From Myxococcota bacterium (GTDB lineage: Bacteria > Myxococcota > JAJVIH01), in contig JAJVIH010000055.1 in NCBI GenBank assembly GCA_022072125.1, positions 1-49,692 on the forward strand: 49,692 nt of DNA. The letters are read 5' to 3'. The notes beneath the pieces are model-generated. The model saw nothing but the letters and a program-made list of their open reading frames with translations, searched no databases and was not told where the DNA came from. The first letter of the stretch is position 1; the number at the start of each line of letters is the position of its first letter. Of this stretch, positions 34,624-43,445 are shown piece after piece. The position numbers were made by a program, and so were the translations under genes.

Positions 34624-35502
34624 TCAGGCGCGGCCGAGCCGCTTCGCCATCGTGACGCCCATGTCGGCCGGGCTGTCCACAACGGTCACGCCGGCCTCGC
34701 GCAGGGCTTCCACCTTGGCGGAAGCGGTTCCCTTGCCGCCCGAGATGATGGCGCCGGCGTGACCCATGCGGCGTCCCGGCGGGGCGGTGCGTCCGGCGAT
34801 GAAGGCCACCACGGGCTTGTTCATGTGGTGGCGGATGTATTCGGCGCCTTTCTCCTCGGCGTTGCCGCCGATCTCGCCGATCATCACCACGGCCTCGGTG
34901 CCGGGATCGTTCTGGAACATGGTCAGGATATCCACGAAGTTGGTCCCGTTGACCGGGTCGCCGCCGATGCCCACGCAGGTGGATTGACCCAGCCCCAGCG
35001 CGGTGAGTTGCCCCACGGCTTCATAGGTCAGGGTGCCGGAACGCGACAGCACGCCGATGGTTCCCGGCTTGTGAATGGGACCCGGCATGATGCCGACCTT
35101 GCACTCGCCCGGGGTGATGACGCCCGGACAGTTGGGGCCGATCAACCGCATCGGATATTTCGAGATGAACTGCTTGGCCTTCACCATGTCGAGGATGGGA
35201 ATGCCCTCGGTGATGGCGATGCACAGGCTGACGCCCGCGGCGGCGCATTCCATGATGGCGTCCGCGGCGAAGGGGGGCGGCACATAGATGATGGCGCAGT
35301 TGGCGCCCTCGTTCTTCACCGCATCCTCGACGGTGTTGAAAATGGGAACCTTGCCGTCGAATGTCTGACCGCCCTTGCCGGGGGTGACGCCCGCGGCAAT
35401 TTGGGTTCCGTATTCAATCATCTGCCGGGCGTGGAAGGAACCGGCTGAACCGGTGATGCCCTGCACCACCACCCGCGTATTCCTGTTGACGAGAATGCTC
35501 AT
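34624..35502 (-). CDS. sucD: succinyl-CoA ligase, alpha subunit
   Basis: CoA-binding subunit of the TCA-cycle enzyme that couples succinyl-CoA cleavage to ADP or GDP phosphorylation. The Rossmann-type CoA site [20 protein letters not shown] is at the N-terminus, [12 protein letters not shown] in the middle, and the phosphohistidine segment [12 protein letters not shown] contains His248. The length of 292 is typical. It lies 16 bases after sucC and 49 bases before ndk, in one operon. Confidence 0.98.
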   Translation of the reverse strand: MSILVNRNTRVVVQGITGSAGSFHARQMIEYGTQIAAGVTPGKGGQTFDGKVPIFNTVEDAVKNEGANCAIIYVPPPFAADAIMECAAAGVSLCIAITEGIPILDMVKAKQFISKYPMRLIGPNCPGVITPGECKVGIMPGPIHKPGTIGVLSRSGTLTYEAVGQLTALGLGQSTCVGIGGDPVNGTNFVDILTMFQNDPGTEAVVMIGEIGGNAEEKGAEYIRHHMNKPVVAFIAGRTAPPGRRMGHAGAIISGGKGTASAKVEALREAGVTVVDSPADMGVTMAKRLGRA

Positions 35503-35518
35503 GGCGTCAGGCCTCCAG

Positions 35519-36679
35519 TTATTTCCGCACCGCCGCGGTGATTTTCTCCGCCGCTTCGGACAGGGTTTCCGCCGCGATGATGGTCAACCCGCTGTCGGCG
35601 AGTATCTTCTTGCCCAGTTCCTTGTTGGTGCCCTGCAGCCGGACCACCAGCGGAACGTTCAGCGAAACTTCCCGCGCCGCCGCGACAATGCCCGCCGCGA
35701 TCACGTCGCATTTGGCGATGCCCGCGAAGATATTGACCAGAATGCCTTTCACCCGCGGATCGGACAGGATGATCTTGAACGCCGCCGTGACGCGCGCCTG
35801 ATCGGCGCTGCCGCCGACATCCAGGAAGTTGGCAGGCTCCGCGTTGTACAGCTTGATCACGTCCATGGTCGCCATCGCCAGCCCGGCTCCGTTGACCATG
35901 CAGCCAATGGCTCCATCCAGGCTGATGTAGGACAGATCGTGATGGGAAGCCTCGACTTCCTTCGCGTCCTCCTCATCCAGATCGCGCATGTCCGCGATGT
36001 CCGGATGGCGGAAGAGGGCGTTGTCGTCGAAGTTCATCTTGCCGTCCAGCGCGAAGATATCCCCCTCCGCGGTCAGGATCATCGGATTGACTTCGAGCAG
36101 CGAGGCGTCGGTTTCCACGTAGGCGCGGTAAAGCGCCTGGAAGAATTTCACCGCCCGGGCGTGGCTGGCCGCGGGAATGCCGAGTTTGTAGACCAGGGAG
36201 CGCGCCTGGAAGGCGTTGAGCCCGGTCAGCGGAGAAATCGCCTCCCGGTGGATTTTTTCCGGGTGGTTCTTCGCCACCTCCTCGATGTCCATGCCGCCTT
36301 CCGTGCTGGCCATCAGGGTGACCAGGGAGGTTTCGCGATCCAGGGTCAGGCCGGCGTAGTATTCCTTGACGATATTGCTCGCCGCCTCCACCAGCACTTT
36401 TTTGACCTTCTGGCCCCCGGGGCGGGTCTGGTAGGTGATGAGCTGCATGCCGATGATCTTCCCGGCGTGGGCGAAGGCTTCGTCCTCGTTGTTGGCGAGT
36501 TTGACGCCGCCGCCCTTGCCGCGTCCGCCGGCGTGGACTTGCGCCTTGACCACCACCTTGCCGCCGATCTGGCGGGCGGCGTTGCGGGCTTCATCGGGCG
36601 TGTTGGCGACAATGCCGTTGGGCACGGCCACGCCAACCTTTTTCAGCAATTCCTTGGCCTGGTATTCGTGAATTTTCAT
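35519..36679 (-). CDS. sucC: succinyl-CoA ligase, beta subunit
   Basis: Nucleotide-binding ATP-grasp subunit of succinyl-CoA ligase. The N-terminus [19 protein letters not shown] and the [18 protein letters not shown] segment are signature, as are DVGGSADQ and [14 protein letters not shown] near the end. The length of 386 is typical. Whether ADP or GDP is used cannot be told safely. First gene of sucC-sucD-ndk, behind a clear promoter and a leader with a 14-base palindrome. Confidence 0.98.
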   Translation of the reverse strand: MKIHEYQAKELLKKVGVAVPNGIVANTPDEARNAARQIGGKVVVKAQVHAGGRGKGGGVKLANNEDEAFAHAGKIIGMQLITYQTRPGGQKVKKVLVEAASNIVKEYYAGLTLDRETSLVTLMASTEGGMDIEEVAKNHPEKIHREAISPLTGLNAFQARSLVYKLGIPAASHARAVKFFQALYRAYVETDASLLEVNPMILTAEGDIFALDGKMNFDDNALFRHPDIADMRDLDEEDAKEVEASHHDLSYISLDGAIGCMVNGAGLAMATMDVIKLYNAEPANFLDVGGSADQARVTAAFKIILSDPRVKGILVNIFAGIAKCDVIAAGIVAAAREVSLNVPLVVRLQGTNKELGKKILADSGLTIIAAETLSEAAEKITAAVRK

Positions 36680-36691
36680 GGGGATCCCACT

Positions 36692-36705
36692 TCCGGCGCG
36701 CCGGA
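36692..36705. promoter_or_regulatory. 14-bp palindrome in the sucC leader
   Basis: TCCGGCGCGCCGGA, perfectly self-complementary, 13 bases before the sucC ATG and about 33 bases after the predicted transcription start. It could be a protein site or a small hairpin; GC-rich sequence makes chance occurrence possible. Confidence 0.3.
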
Positions 36706-36744
36706 TGCGAACGGGTTGATTCCCTTGGGCCGAATGGCCGCGGC

Positions 36745-36773
36745 TTTATAGTCGTCCCCGCCAGCCGGGTCAA
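36745..36773 (-). promoter_or_regulatory. sigma70 promoter of sucC-sucD-ndk
   Basis: On the minus strand TTGACC, exactly 17 bases, then TATAAA: the best promoter match in the window. Transcription would begin near 36738, giving a leader of about 58 bases. Confidence 0.7.
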
Positions 36774-36816
36774 ACCATCCCTGGAGGAAGATATCGCCTG
36801 TCTTCGCCATATGCCG

Positions 36817-36846
36817 GCCCTGGCGATGAAATTCGCCAGGGCTTTT
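36817..36846 (+). terminator. terminator-like hairpin upstream of the Hsp70 gene
   Basis: GCCCTGGCGA (36817-36826) and TCGCCAGGGC (36833-36842) pair perfectly around a six-base loop and are followed on the plus strand by TTTT. No plus-strand gene lies before it, so it either blocks read-through from outside or acts as an attenuator for the Hsp70 gene 62 bases downstream. Confidence 0.5.
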
Positions 36847-36907
36847 CCGGAAAGCGGCTTGAACGCCCGGCGCCCCCGTCTTCTTGCCAGCCCGCGGTTG
36901 TGCGGGT

Positions 36908-38758
36908 ATGAATTGCACTGTCATGGGAATTGCGGTTGGCATTGATTTGGGAACCACCAACTCGGTGGTGGCGTATGTAGGACCCAACGGACCGGAGGCG
37001 TTGGCCAATCCGGAGGGTCAGAAACTCACTCCATCCGTGGTGGCGGTGACCGCCGACGGCAAACGTCTGGTCGGTCTCAAGGCCAAACGCCAGGCCATCA
37101 CCAACGCGGTCAACACCGTATACGCCGCCAAGCGCCTGATCGGCCGTGACTGGGATTCCCAACTGATCCAGGATCTCGCCAAGAAGCTGTCCTACAACAT
37201 TGTCCAGGGGCCCAAGAACGACGTGCGGGTCCGCATCCAGAGCTATACCTATTCGATTCCCCAGATATCCTCGATTGTATTGCAGGAGATGCGCCTGATC
37301 GCCGAAAAGGCGCTGGGGCAGGAGGTCACCGACGCGGTGATCACCGTGCCGGCCTATTTCAACGACAACCAGCGCCAGGCCACCGTGGATGCGGGCAAAA
37401 TCGCCGGGCTGAATGTCCTGCGCATCCTCAACGAGCCCACCGCCGCCGCCCTGGCCTATGGATATGGCCGGGACCTCAACAGCACCGTGGCGGTATATGA
37501 TCTGGGCGGCGGCACCTTCGATATCTCCATTCTGAAAATCAACGGCGCCACCTTCAAAGTGCTGGGCGTCAACGGCGATTCCTTTCTGGGCGGCGTGGAT
37601 TTCGATGACCGGGTGGTGGACTGGCTCAAGGGTGAAATCAAAAAAGTCCACCCCGAAGTGGACACGGACGGCGACCCCATGATGATGGAGCGCCTGCGCG
37701 AAGCGGCCGAGTCCGCCAAGATCGCCCTGTCCTCGGCGAAAGAGGCGCTGGTCAACCTGCCGTTCCTCACCAAGGATAAAAAAACCGGCCAGCCCATCAA
37801 CTTTGAAACCACGCTCAAGCGGGAAACGCTGGAGAGCCTGACCGGCGATCTGATTGATCGCACCTACGACATCATCCAGAAGGCGTTGTCCCGCGGGGGC
37901 GTCCGCATGGATGACGTGGATGACGTGCTGCTGGTCGGCGGCCAGACCCGCATGCCGCTGGTTCACCGCAAGATCAAGGACTGGTTTGGCAAGGAGCCCA
38001 ACAAGCGCGTCCATCCCGACGAAGCGGTGGCGCTGGGCGCGGCGGCCTGCGCGGAAACCCTGACCGAGCAGAATATCAGCGGGACCACGCTGGTGGACGT
38101 GACCCCGCACGATTTGGGCATCGCGGTGGCGGGCGGATACGTGCGCGTGCTCATCCCCGCCAATACGGCGGTGCCGGTCGAGAAGACGGAGAATTTCACG
38201 ACCGTCCGCGACGACCAGACCCAGGTGAAGATCATCGTGCTGCAGGGCGAGGCCGAGCGCGTGGAGAACAACGAACTGCTGGGCGAGTTTTCGCTGGATG
38301 GCCTGCCGCCCAAGCCGCGCGGCAGCATTCACATCAACGTGACCTTTTCGATCTCCCGGGATGGCATTGTATCGGTCTCCGCGCAGGACGCGGACAGCGG
38401 CATCCGCCAAAAGATCACCGTCAACACCAAGAACGCCCTGTCCGCCGATGAAATCCGCGAGATGGTCGAGGAAAACCGCGACTACCTGCTGGAGATGCGG
38501 ACCAACGAAACCTTCACCATGAAACGGCATGATCTGGAGACCATGCTCAATGAAATCCAGGTCCTGTTGCCCAAGGTGGAAAACCAGTTGAAATCCAGCG
38601 ATTTCGGGCAGGAAATCCTCACCAAGACCGATGAACTGCTGATCCAGTCGCAGAACGCCATCAGCCGCAAGGACCTGCAGGCGCTCTACAACCTGGAAGG
38701 CTCGGTCCGCCGCATGCTGGCGATGTTCCAGGGGCTGTCCTCGGGGCAGTCGCTCTGA
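36908..38758 (+). CDS. Hsp70/DnaK-family chaperone (paralogue)
   Basis: ATP-dependent chaperone, cytoplasmic. The nucleotide-binding domain has VGIDLGTTNSVVAYVG, VITVPAYFNDNQRQAT, AVYDLGGGTFDIS and LVGGQTRMPLV. The substrate domain follows (DVTPHDLGIAVAGG, then the NELLGEFSLDGLPPKPRG strand pair), then a helical lid. At 616 residues it lacks the acidic EEV-type tail of housekeeping DnaK and ends LSSGQSL. dnaJ and grpE are not adjacent, and no CIRCE element is present, so I call it a DnaK paralogue rather than the main DnaK. The start is ATG 36908 or 36923. Only one base separates its stop from the next start. Confidence 0.9.
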   Translation: MNCTVMGIAVGIDLGTTNSVVAYVGPNGPEALANPEGQKLTPSVVAVTADGKRLVGLKAKRQAITNAVNTVYAAKRLIGRDWDSQLIQDLAKKLSYNIVQGPKNDVRVRIQSYTYSIPQISSIVLQEMRLIAEKALGQEVTDAVITVPAYFNDNQRQATVDAGKIAGLNVLRILNEPTAAALAYGYGRDLNSTVAVYDLGGGTFDISILKINGATFKVLGVNGDSFLGGVDFDDRVVDWLKGEIKKVHPEVDTDGDPMMMERLREAAESAKIALSSAKEALVNLPFLTKDKKTGQPINFETTLKRETLESLTGDLIDRTYDIIQKALSRGGVRMDDVDDVLLVGGQTRMPLVHRKIKDWFGKEPNKRVHPDEAVALGAAACAETLTEQNISGTTLVDVTPHDLGIAVAGGYVRVLIPANTAVPVEKTENFTTVRDDQTQVKIIVLQGEAERVENNELLGEFSLDGLPPKPRGSIHINVTFSISRDGIVSVSAQDADSGIRQKITVNTKNALSADEIREMVEENRDYLLEMRTNETFTMKRHDLETMLNEIQVLLPKVENQLKSSDFGQEILTKTDELLIQSQNAISRKDLQALYNLEGSVRRMLAMFQGLSSGQSL

Positions 38759-38759
38759 C

Positions 38760-39980
38760 GTGAGCCGGCCGGACGACAATCCTCCCATCAGCGGGGACGG
38801 CTTCCCGGACGCCTTTTCCACCCTGAGCGTTCACGGCGGAGAACGCCGTTCCAAGGCCGGCAACGCGCTCGTCACCCCCATCGCGCAGACCGCCACCTAC
38901 ACCTTCGCGGACACCCAGGAGTTGTGCGACCACCACGAGGGCCGTATCGAACGCGAGGAATACGGGCGTTACGGCAATCCCACCCAGGCCGTGGTCGAAC
39001 GCAAAATCGCCGCCCTGGAGCGGGCCGGCAGCGCGCTGGTTTTCTCCAGCGGCATGAACGCCATCACCACCACGCTCTTCGCCTTTCTCTCGAAGGGCGG
39101 CCACATGATCATCACCGATGACAGCTACCGCCGCACCCGCCAGTTCTGCACCAAGGTGCTGACGCGCTTTGGCGTGGATGTCAGCGTGGTTCCCTGCGGC
39201 GATTACGACCGGCTGGAATCCACCATCAAGCCGAATACCCGCGTCCTGTTCTCGGAGACGCCGACCAATCCCTACCTGAATGTGCTGGACCTGGAGCGCT
39301 TCGCCGCCATCGGCCGGAAATACCGGGTCAAGACCATCGTGGACGCCACCTTCGCCACCCCGATCAACTCCCGGCCCATCGAATACGGAATTGACTTGGT
39401 CATCCACGCGGCGACCAAATACCTGGGCGGCCATAACGACCTGCTGGCGGGCGCGGTGGCGGGAAATCCGCCGCTGGTGGCCGGCGTCAAGGACATGCTC
39501 TCGGTGCTGGGAGGAGTGCCCGACCCGTTCGCCTGCTGGCTGCTGCTGCGCGGCCTGAAAACCCTGAGCCTGCGGGTGGAGCGGCAGAACGCCAACGCCC
39601 TGGCCATCGCCCGTTTTCTGGAGAAGCATCCCGCCATCGAGCGCGTCTACTACCCCGGGTTGGAATCCCACCCCCAGCACGCCATCGCCGCGCGGCAGAT
39701 GCGAGGATTCGGCGGCGTGGTGTCATTCGAGGTCAAGGGCGATCTCGAAGAGGTCTCCCGTTTCATTGACGCCTGCCGCATCCCGCGAATCGCCCCCAGC
39801 CTTGGCGGCGTGGAAAGCCTGATCGAACAGCCTGCCCTGATGAGCTTCTACGAATTGAGCACGGAAGAACGGCTGGCGGTGGGAATCAAGAACAATCTGG
39901 TGCGCATGGCGGTGGGAATTGAAGACGGCGGCTCCCTGATCGCCGATCTGGAACAGGCGTTGCGCGTGCTTTCCGCATGA
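38760..39980 (+). CDS. cystathionine gamma-synthase-type PLP enzyme
   Basis: Trans-sulfuration family enzyme (Cys/Met metabolism). The PLP-binding Lys220 lies in HAATKYLGGHNDLLAG. Other signatures are TYTFADTQELCDHHEGR, YGRYGNPTQAVVERKIAALE, FSSGMNAITTTL and SLGGVESLIEQPA. The overall pattern resembles plant and some bacterial cystathionine gamma-synthases (MetB), but gamma-lyase or O-acyl-homoserine sulfhydrylase activity cannot be excluded. The start is GTG, one base after the Hsp70 stop; the length of 406 is normal. The argE' gene follows after 15 bases, so amino-acid synthesis genes seem grouped here. Confidence 0.88.
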   Translation: MSRPDDNPPISGDGFPDAFSTLSVHGGERRSKAGNALVTPIAQTATYTFADTQELCDHHEGRIEREEYGRYGNPTQAVVERKIAALERAGSALVFSSGMNAITTTLFAFLSKGGHMIITDDSYRRTRQFCTKVLTRFGVDVSVVPCGDYDRLESTIKPNTRVLFSETPTNPYLNVLDLERFAAIGRKYRVKTIVDATFATPINSRPIEYGIDLVIHAATKYLGGHNDLLAGAVAGNPPLVAGVKDMLSVLGGVPDPFACWLLLRGLKTLSLRVERQNANALAIARFLEKHPAIERVYYPGLESHPQHAIAARQMRGFGGVVSFEVKGDLEEVSRFIDACRIPRIAPSLGGVESLIEQPALMSFYELSTEERLAVGIKNNLVRMAVGIEDGGSLIADLEQALRVLSA

Positions 39981-39995
39981 ACGCCCGCGCGGGGA

Positions 39996-41120
39996 ATGAC
40001 CATGGACAACCTGCTGGAAGAAATCCTGTCGCATTTGCGGGCGCTGGTCGCCTTTGACACCCGCAACCCGCCCCGCGACATCCATTCCGGCGGCGTCTGC
40101 GCATACTTGGCCCAACGGCTGGAGCCGGATTTTCAGGTCAGGATCGAGGACCTGGGCGCGGGCAGCGTCAATGTGCTCGCGGTTCGCGGAAGACCGCGCC
40201 TGCTGTTCAATTTTCACCTCGACACGGTTCCAGACAGCGAAGGCTGGACGCGCGATCCCTTTGATTTGCTGGTGAGCGGCGGCCGCGCCACCGGCCTGGG
40301 CGCCTGCGATATCAAGGGCGCCGCGGCGGCCATGCTGGCGGCGGTGCGGCGGTCGGATGGTCCCGCGGCGTTGCTGTTCTCCACCGATGAAGAGGGCAGC
40401 GACGGCGTCTGCATCAACCATTATTTGCAGGGCCGGCCAGGCTTCGACGGCGTGGTGGTGGCGGAGCCGACGCTCAACCGCGCGATCCTGGCCCACCGCG
40501 GGTTCGCCAGCATGACGGCGCGTTTCAATGGCGTGCCCGGCCATGGTTCGGCGGAGCGCGCTCTCACCAGCAGCGCGGTGCATGAGGCGGTGCGCTGGTG
40601 TTCGCGCGCGCTGGATCATGCGGGACGGTGCAACCACCTGCATTCGTTGGGCATGACCGGCATCCGGTTGAATATCGGGGTTTTCGAGGGCGGGCGGAAA
40701 TCCAACATGATCGCGGGCGAGGCCGTGGTCCGCCTAGCGTTCCGGCCGCCTCCCGGGGTTGCTCCGGAACAGGTGGAGGCTGATCTGAAATCCCTTGCGG
40801 AGAACCCGGATCGCGTGTGCTGGGAGCGGGGACAATTTGGCCCATCCCTGCCGGCGGCGGACGCGGCGCGTCCGGACGGGCTCCGGCCCGTGGAGAAGGC
40901 GGAGGCGCTGGCCCGCCGGCTGGGCATGCAGGTTGCGGCTCCGGTGGATTTCTGGTCTGAAGCGGCGCTGTTTTCAGCCAGCGGGCTGCCAGCGCTGGTG
41001 TATGGACCGGGCGACATCGCCCAGGCCCATACGGATGACGAATGGGTGGCCCTGCCGGAATTGAAAACTGCGGCGGAGACCTATATCCGGATTCTGGACG
41101 AGGAGGCGCGCGGAGGATGA
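39996..41120 (+). CDS. argE': M20 deacylase, Xanthomonas-type ArgE' (acetylcitrulline/acetylornithine deacetylase)
   Basis: Metal-dependent deacetylase of the M20 family. Metal and catalytic residues are visible: FHLDTVPDS (His, Asp), CDIKGAAAA (Asp), FSTDEEGSD (Glu pair), VAEPT (Glu) and QAHTDDEW (His). Segments such as LVAFDTRNPPR, DFWSEAALFSASG and LVYGPGDIAQAHT match the deacetylase of Xanthomonas, which acts on N-acetylcitrulline, more closely than E. coli ArgE; this is from memory of those sequences. The length of 374 is right. It overlaps the fused argAB gene by four bases and precedes argC, the same order as in Xanthomonas. No transcarbamylase gene is in the window. Confidence 0.85.
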   Translation: MTMDNLLEEILSHLRALVAFDTRNPPRDIHSGGVCAYLAQRLEPDFQVRIEDLGAGSVNVLAVRGRPRLLFNFHLDTVPDSEGWTRDPFDLLVSGGRATGLGACDIKGAAAAMLAAVRRSDGPAALLFSTDEEGSDGVCINHYLQGRPGFDGVVVAEPTLNRAILAHRGFASMTARFNGVPGHGSAERALTSSAVHEAVRWCSRALDHAGRCNHLHSLGMTGIRLNIGVFEGGRKSNMIAGEAVVRLAFRPPPGVAPEQVEADLKSLAENPDRVCWERGQFGPSLPAADAARPDGLRPVEKAEALARRLGMQVAAPVDFWSEAALFSASGLPALVYGPGDIAQAHTDDEWVALPELKTAAETYIRILDEEARGG

Positions 41121-42448
41121 GCGGGATGAACGAGCAGGATATCATTGTCCGGTTGTTGAGCGCGGCGGGCGGCCGCAAGGAGGTCGAACAGTACCTCAAG
41201 CATTACAGCGCGGTGGATTCGCAGAAATTCGCCATCATCAAGGTGGGCGGCCAGATCATTGACTCCAGCCTGGATTCGCTGGCGTCGTCCCTGACCTTCC
41301 TGTCGCGCGTGGGATTGCATCCGATCGTGATTCATGGCGCTGGTCCGCAACTCGATCGCGCGGTCGAGGAGGCGGGGATACCCGCCGGGAAAATTGATGG
41401 CTTGCGCGTCACCACGCCCGAGGTGCTGACCATCGCCCGGCAGGTTTTCGAGCGCACCAACCTGAAGCTGGCCGACGCGCTGGAGCGCATGGGCACGCGG
41501 GCGCGTCCGGTTCTGGGCGGGGTGTTCGCCTGCGAACGCCTGGCGGACGCCCGCCTGGGTCTTGTCGGCGAGGTGCGCGGCGTGCGGCTGGAAGCGGTGG
41601 AGGCGGCCATCCGCGCCAACCTGATGCCGGTTATCGCGCCGGTGGGGGAGACCGCCGATGGACAGATTCTGAACATCAACGCCGACGTGGCGGCGCGCGA
41701 ACTGGCGCTGGCGGTCAAGCCGCACAAGGTCATCTACCTCACGGAAACCGGCGGCCTGCTGGATGAGCAAAAGAACCAGATTTCCGTCATCAACCTGCGC
41801 GAGGAGTACGAGGATTTGATGGCGCAGCCGTGGGTCCATTCGGGCATGCGCCTCAAGCTGCGGGAGATCAAGGCGTTGCTGGACAACATGCCCGGTCACG
41901 CCTCGGTGTCCATCGCCCATCCGGACAACCTGGCGAAGGAGCTTTTCACCCACAAGGGATCGGGCACCCTGGTGCGGCTGGGCGAACGGGTGGATTGCCT
42001 GAAATCCTTTGATCAACTGGACCGCGAACGTCTGGCTCACCTGCTGGAAACCTGCTTTGGCCGCGAACTCACCCCCGGGTATTTCGAGAGCAAGAATCCT
42101 TACCGCATCTACCTGGCCGAATCCTATCGCGCCACCGCGATTGTCACGATGGAGCGGGATATTCCGTATCTGGACAAATTCGCGGTCACCACCGAGGCGC
42201 AAGGCATTGGCATCGGCGGCTCCATCTGGAACCGGATGAAACGCGAGAATCCCCGCCTGTTCTGGCGCGCGCGGGTGAAAAACCCCATCAATCCCTGGTA
42301 CTTCGAGCAGGCGGAGGGCTCCTGGAAAAACCGGGAGTGGGTGGTGTTCTGGTACGGCGTCTCCTCGTTCCAGGAGGTGCGGAACTGCATCGAACACGCG
42401 CTTTCGCTGCCGCCCACGCTGCGTGATCACGGAGAGGCGGATGGTTGA
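41117..42448 (+). CDS. argAB: bifunctional N-acetylglutamate kinase/synthase
   Basis: Fusion enzyme for the first two steps of arginine synthesis. Residues about 30-280 form the amino-acid kinase domain (IIKVGGQIIDS, PIVIHGAGPQLDRAVEE, IYLTETGGLLDE). Residues about 290-440 form a GNAT acetyltransferase domain of the vertebrate/Xanthomonas NAGS type (FESKNPYRIYLAESYRATAI, EAQGIGIGGSIWNRM, NREWVVFWYG). The length of 443 fits the Xanthomonas and Maricaulis NAGS/K enzymes. I chose the ATG at 41117, which overlaps the argE' stop. These fused enzymes are usually inhibited by arginine; that is family knowledge. Confidence 0.93.
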   Translation: MSGMNEQDIIVRLLSAAGGRKEVEQYLKHYSAVDSQKFAIIKVGGQIIDSSLDSLASSLTFLSRVGLHPIVIHGAGPQLDRAVEEAGIPAGKIDGLRVTTPEVLTIARQVFERTNLKLADALERMGTRARPVLGGVFACERLADARLGLVGEVRGVRLEAVEAAIRANLMPVIAPVGETADGQILNINADVAARELALAVKPHKVIYLTETGGLLDEQKNQISVINLREEYEDLMAQPWVHSGMRLKLREIKALLDNMPGHASVSIAHPDNLAKELFTHKGSGTLVRLGERVDCLKSFDQLDRERLAHLLETCFGRELTPGYFESKNPYRIYLAESYRATAIVTMERDIPYLDKFAVTTEAQGIGIGGSIWNRMKRENPRLFWRARVKNPINPWYFEQAEGSWKNREWVVFWYGVSSFQEVRNCIEHALSLPPTLRDHGEADG

Positions 42449-43430
42449 AGCAGGCGCGCGCAAACGGGTGGGGCTGGCGGGCGCGCGCGGATATACCGGC
42501 GCGGAGTTGCTGAGGATTCTCGCCGGCCATCCCGGGGTGGAGGTGGTGTTCGCCACGTCTGGCGAGCATGCGGGCAAACCGCTTTCCGCGGTGCTGGATT
42601 TCTGGCGGGGGGATCTGCGGTTTTCCGCCGGGGAGCCGGACAACGCCCGCGGCCTGAACCTGGATGTTCTCTTTCTCGCGCTGCCCAATGGCCAGTCCGC
42701 TCCCTGGGTGGAGGCGGCGGAGAAATGGAATCCCGCCCCCGTGCTGATTGACCTGAGCGCGGATCACCGCTTCGATGAAAACTGGGCGTACGGCCTGCCG
42801 GAACTGCACCGCGGCTCGCTCCAGGGGACGCGGCGCATCGCCAATCCGGGGTGTTACGCCACGGCCGCGCAACTCGCCCTGGCCCCGGTTGTGGAATGGC
42901 TGTCCGGGCCGCCGCACTGTTTTGGCGTGTCCGGCTACAGCGGCGCGGGCGCCACGCCCTCGCCGCGCAATGATTTGAAGGTGCTGGAGGGCAACCTGTT
43001 GCCTTACCAGCTTGCCGGGCATGTACATGAGCGCGAGATCAGCCATCACCTCCGCGCGCCCGTGTTTTTTCTGCCCCATGTGGCCCCATTCTTTCGCGGC
43101 ATTGGCATGACCATCGGCGCGGCGATGAAGAACCCTGTCCAGCCCACGGAACTGATGGAGCGGTTTCGCTCGTTTTACCGCGGCGAACCGCTGATTCACG
43201 TGGACGGCGCCATGCCCACGCCGCGTGGCGCGGCGGGTTTCGCGGGGGCGCGCCTGGGCGGCTTCGCCGTTTCCGGAGACGGCCGTCACGTGGCGATGGT
43301 CAGCGCGATTGATAATCTGCTGAAGGGCGCGGCCTCGCAGGCGGCGCAGAATATGAACCTCGCCCTTGGTTTCCGGGAACTGGAGGGGCTGGACGGGCTT
43401 CTGGCGCCGCCGCCGTTTCCGTTGATCTGA
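42441..43430 (+). CDS. argC: N-acetyl-gamma-glutamyl-phosphate reductase
   Basis: NADPH-dependent reductase for the third step of arginine synthesis. The NAD(P) fold starts VGLAGARGYTGAELLRIL. The catalytic Cys138 is in NPGCYATAAQLA, and CFGVSGYSGAGATPSPRN, HVHEREIS and LPHVAPFFRGI match the Xanthomonas-type enzyme closely. The length of 329 is typical. The ATG at 42441 has a GGAGAGG ribosome site and overlaps argAB by eight bases; an in-frame GTG at 42423 is possible. Last gene of the arginine cassette; an SDR gene follows after 15 bases. Confidence 0.96.
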   Translation: MVEAGARKRVGLAGARGYTGAELLRILAGHPGVEVVFATSGEHAGKPLSAVLDFWRGDLRFSAGEPDNARGLNLDVLFLALPNGQSAPWVEAAEKWNPAPVLIDLSADHRFDENWAYGLPELHRGSLQGTRRIANPGCYATAAQLALAPVVEWLSGPPHCFGVSGYSGAGATPSPRNDLKVLEGNLLPYQLAGHVHEREISHHLRAPVFFLPHVAPFFRGIGMTIGAAMKNPVQPTELMERFRSFYRGEPLIHVDGAMPTPRGAAGFAGARLGGFAVSGDGRHVAMVSAIDNLLKGAASQAAQNMNLALGFRELEGLDGLLAPPPFPLI

Positions 43431-43445
43431 CTGGAGAGAGCAGCC

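Noticed and set aside
36680-36907. Search for a CIRCE or HrcA-type element before the Hsp70 gene
   Set aside because: No TTAGCACTC-N9-GAGTGCTAA-like sequence is present.
36770-38821. 683-codon minus-strand frame opposite the Hsp70 gene
   Set aside because: Antisense frames opposite dnaK are a known artefact of codon bias; no independent signal supports it.
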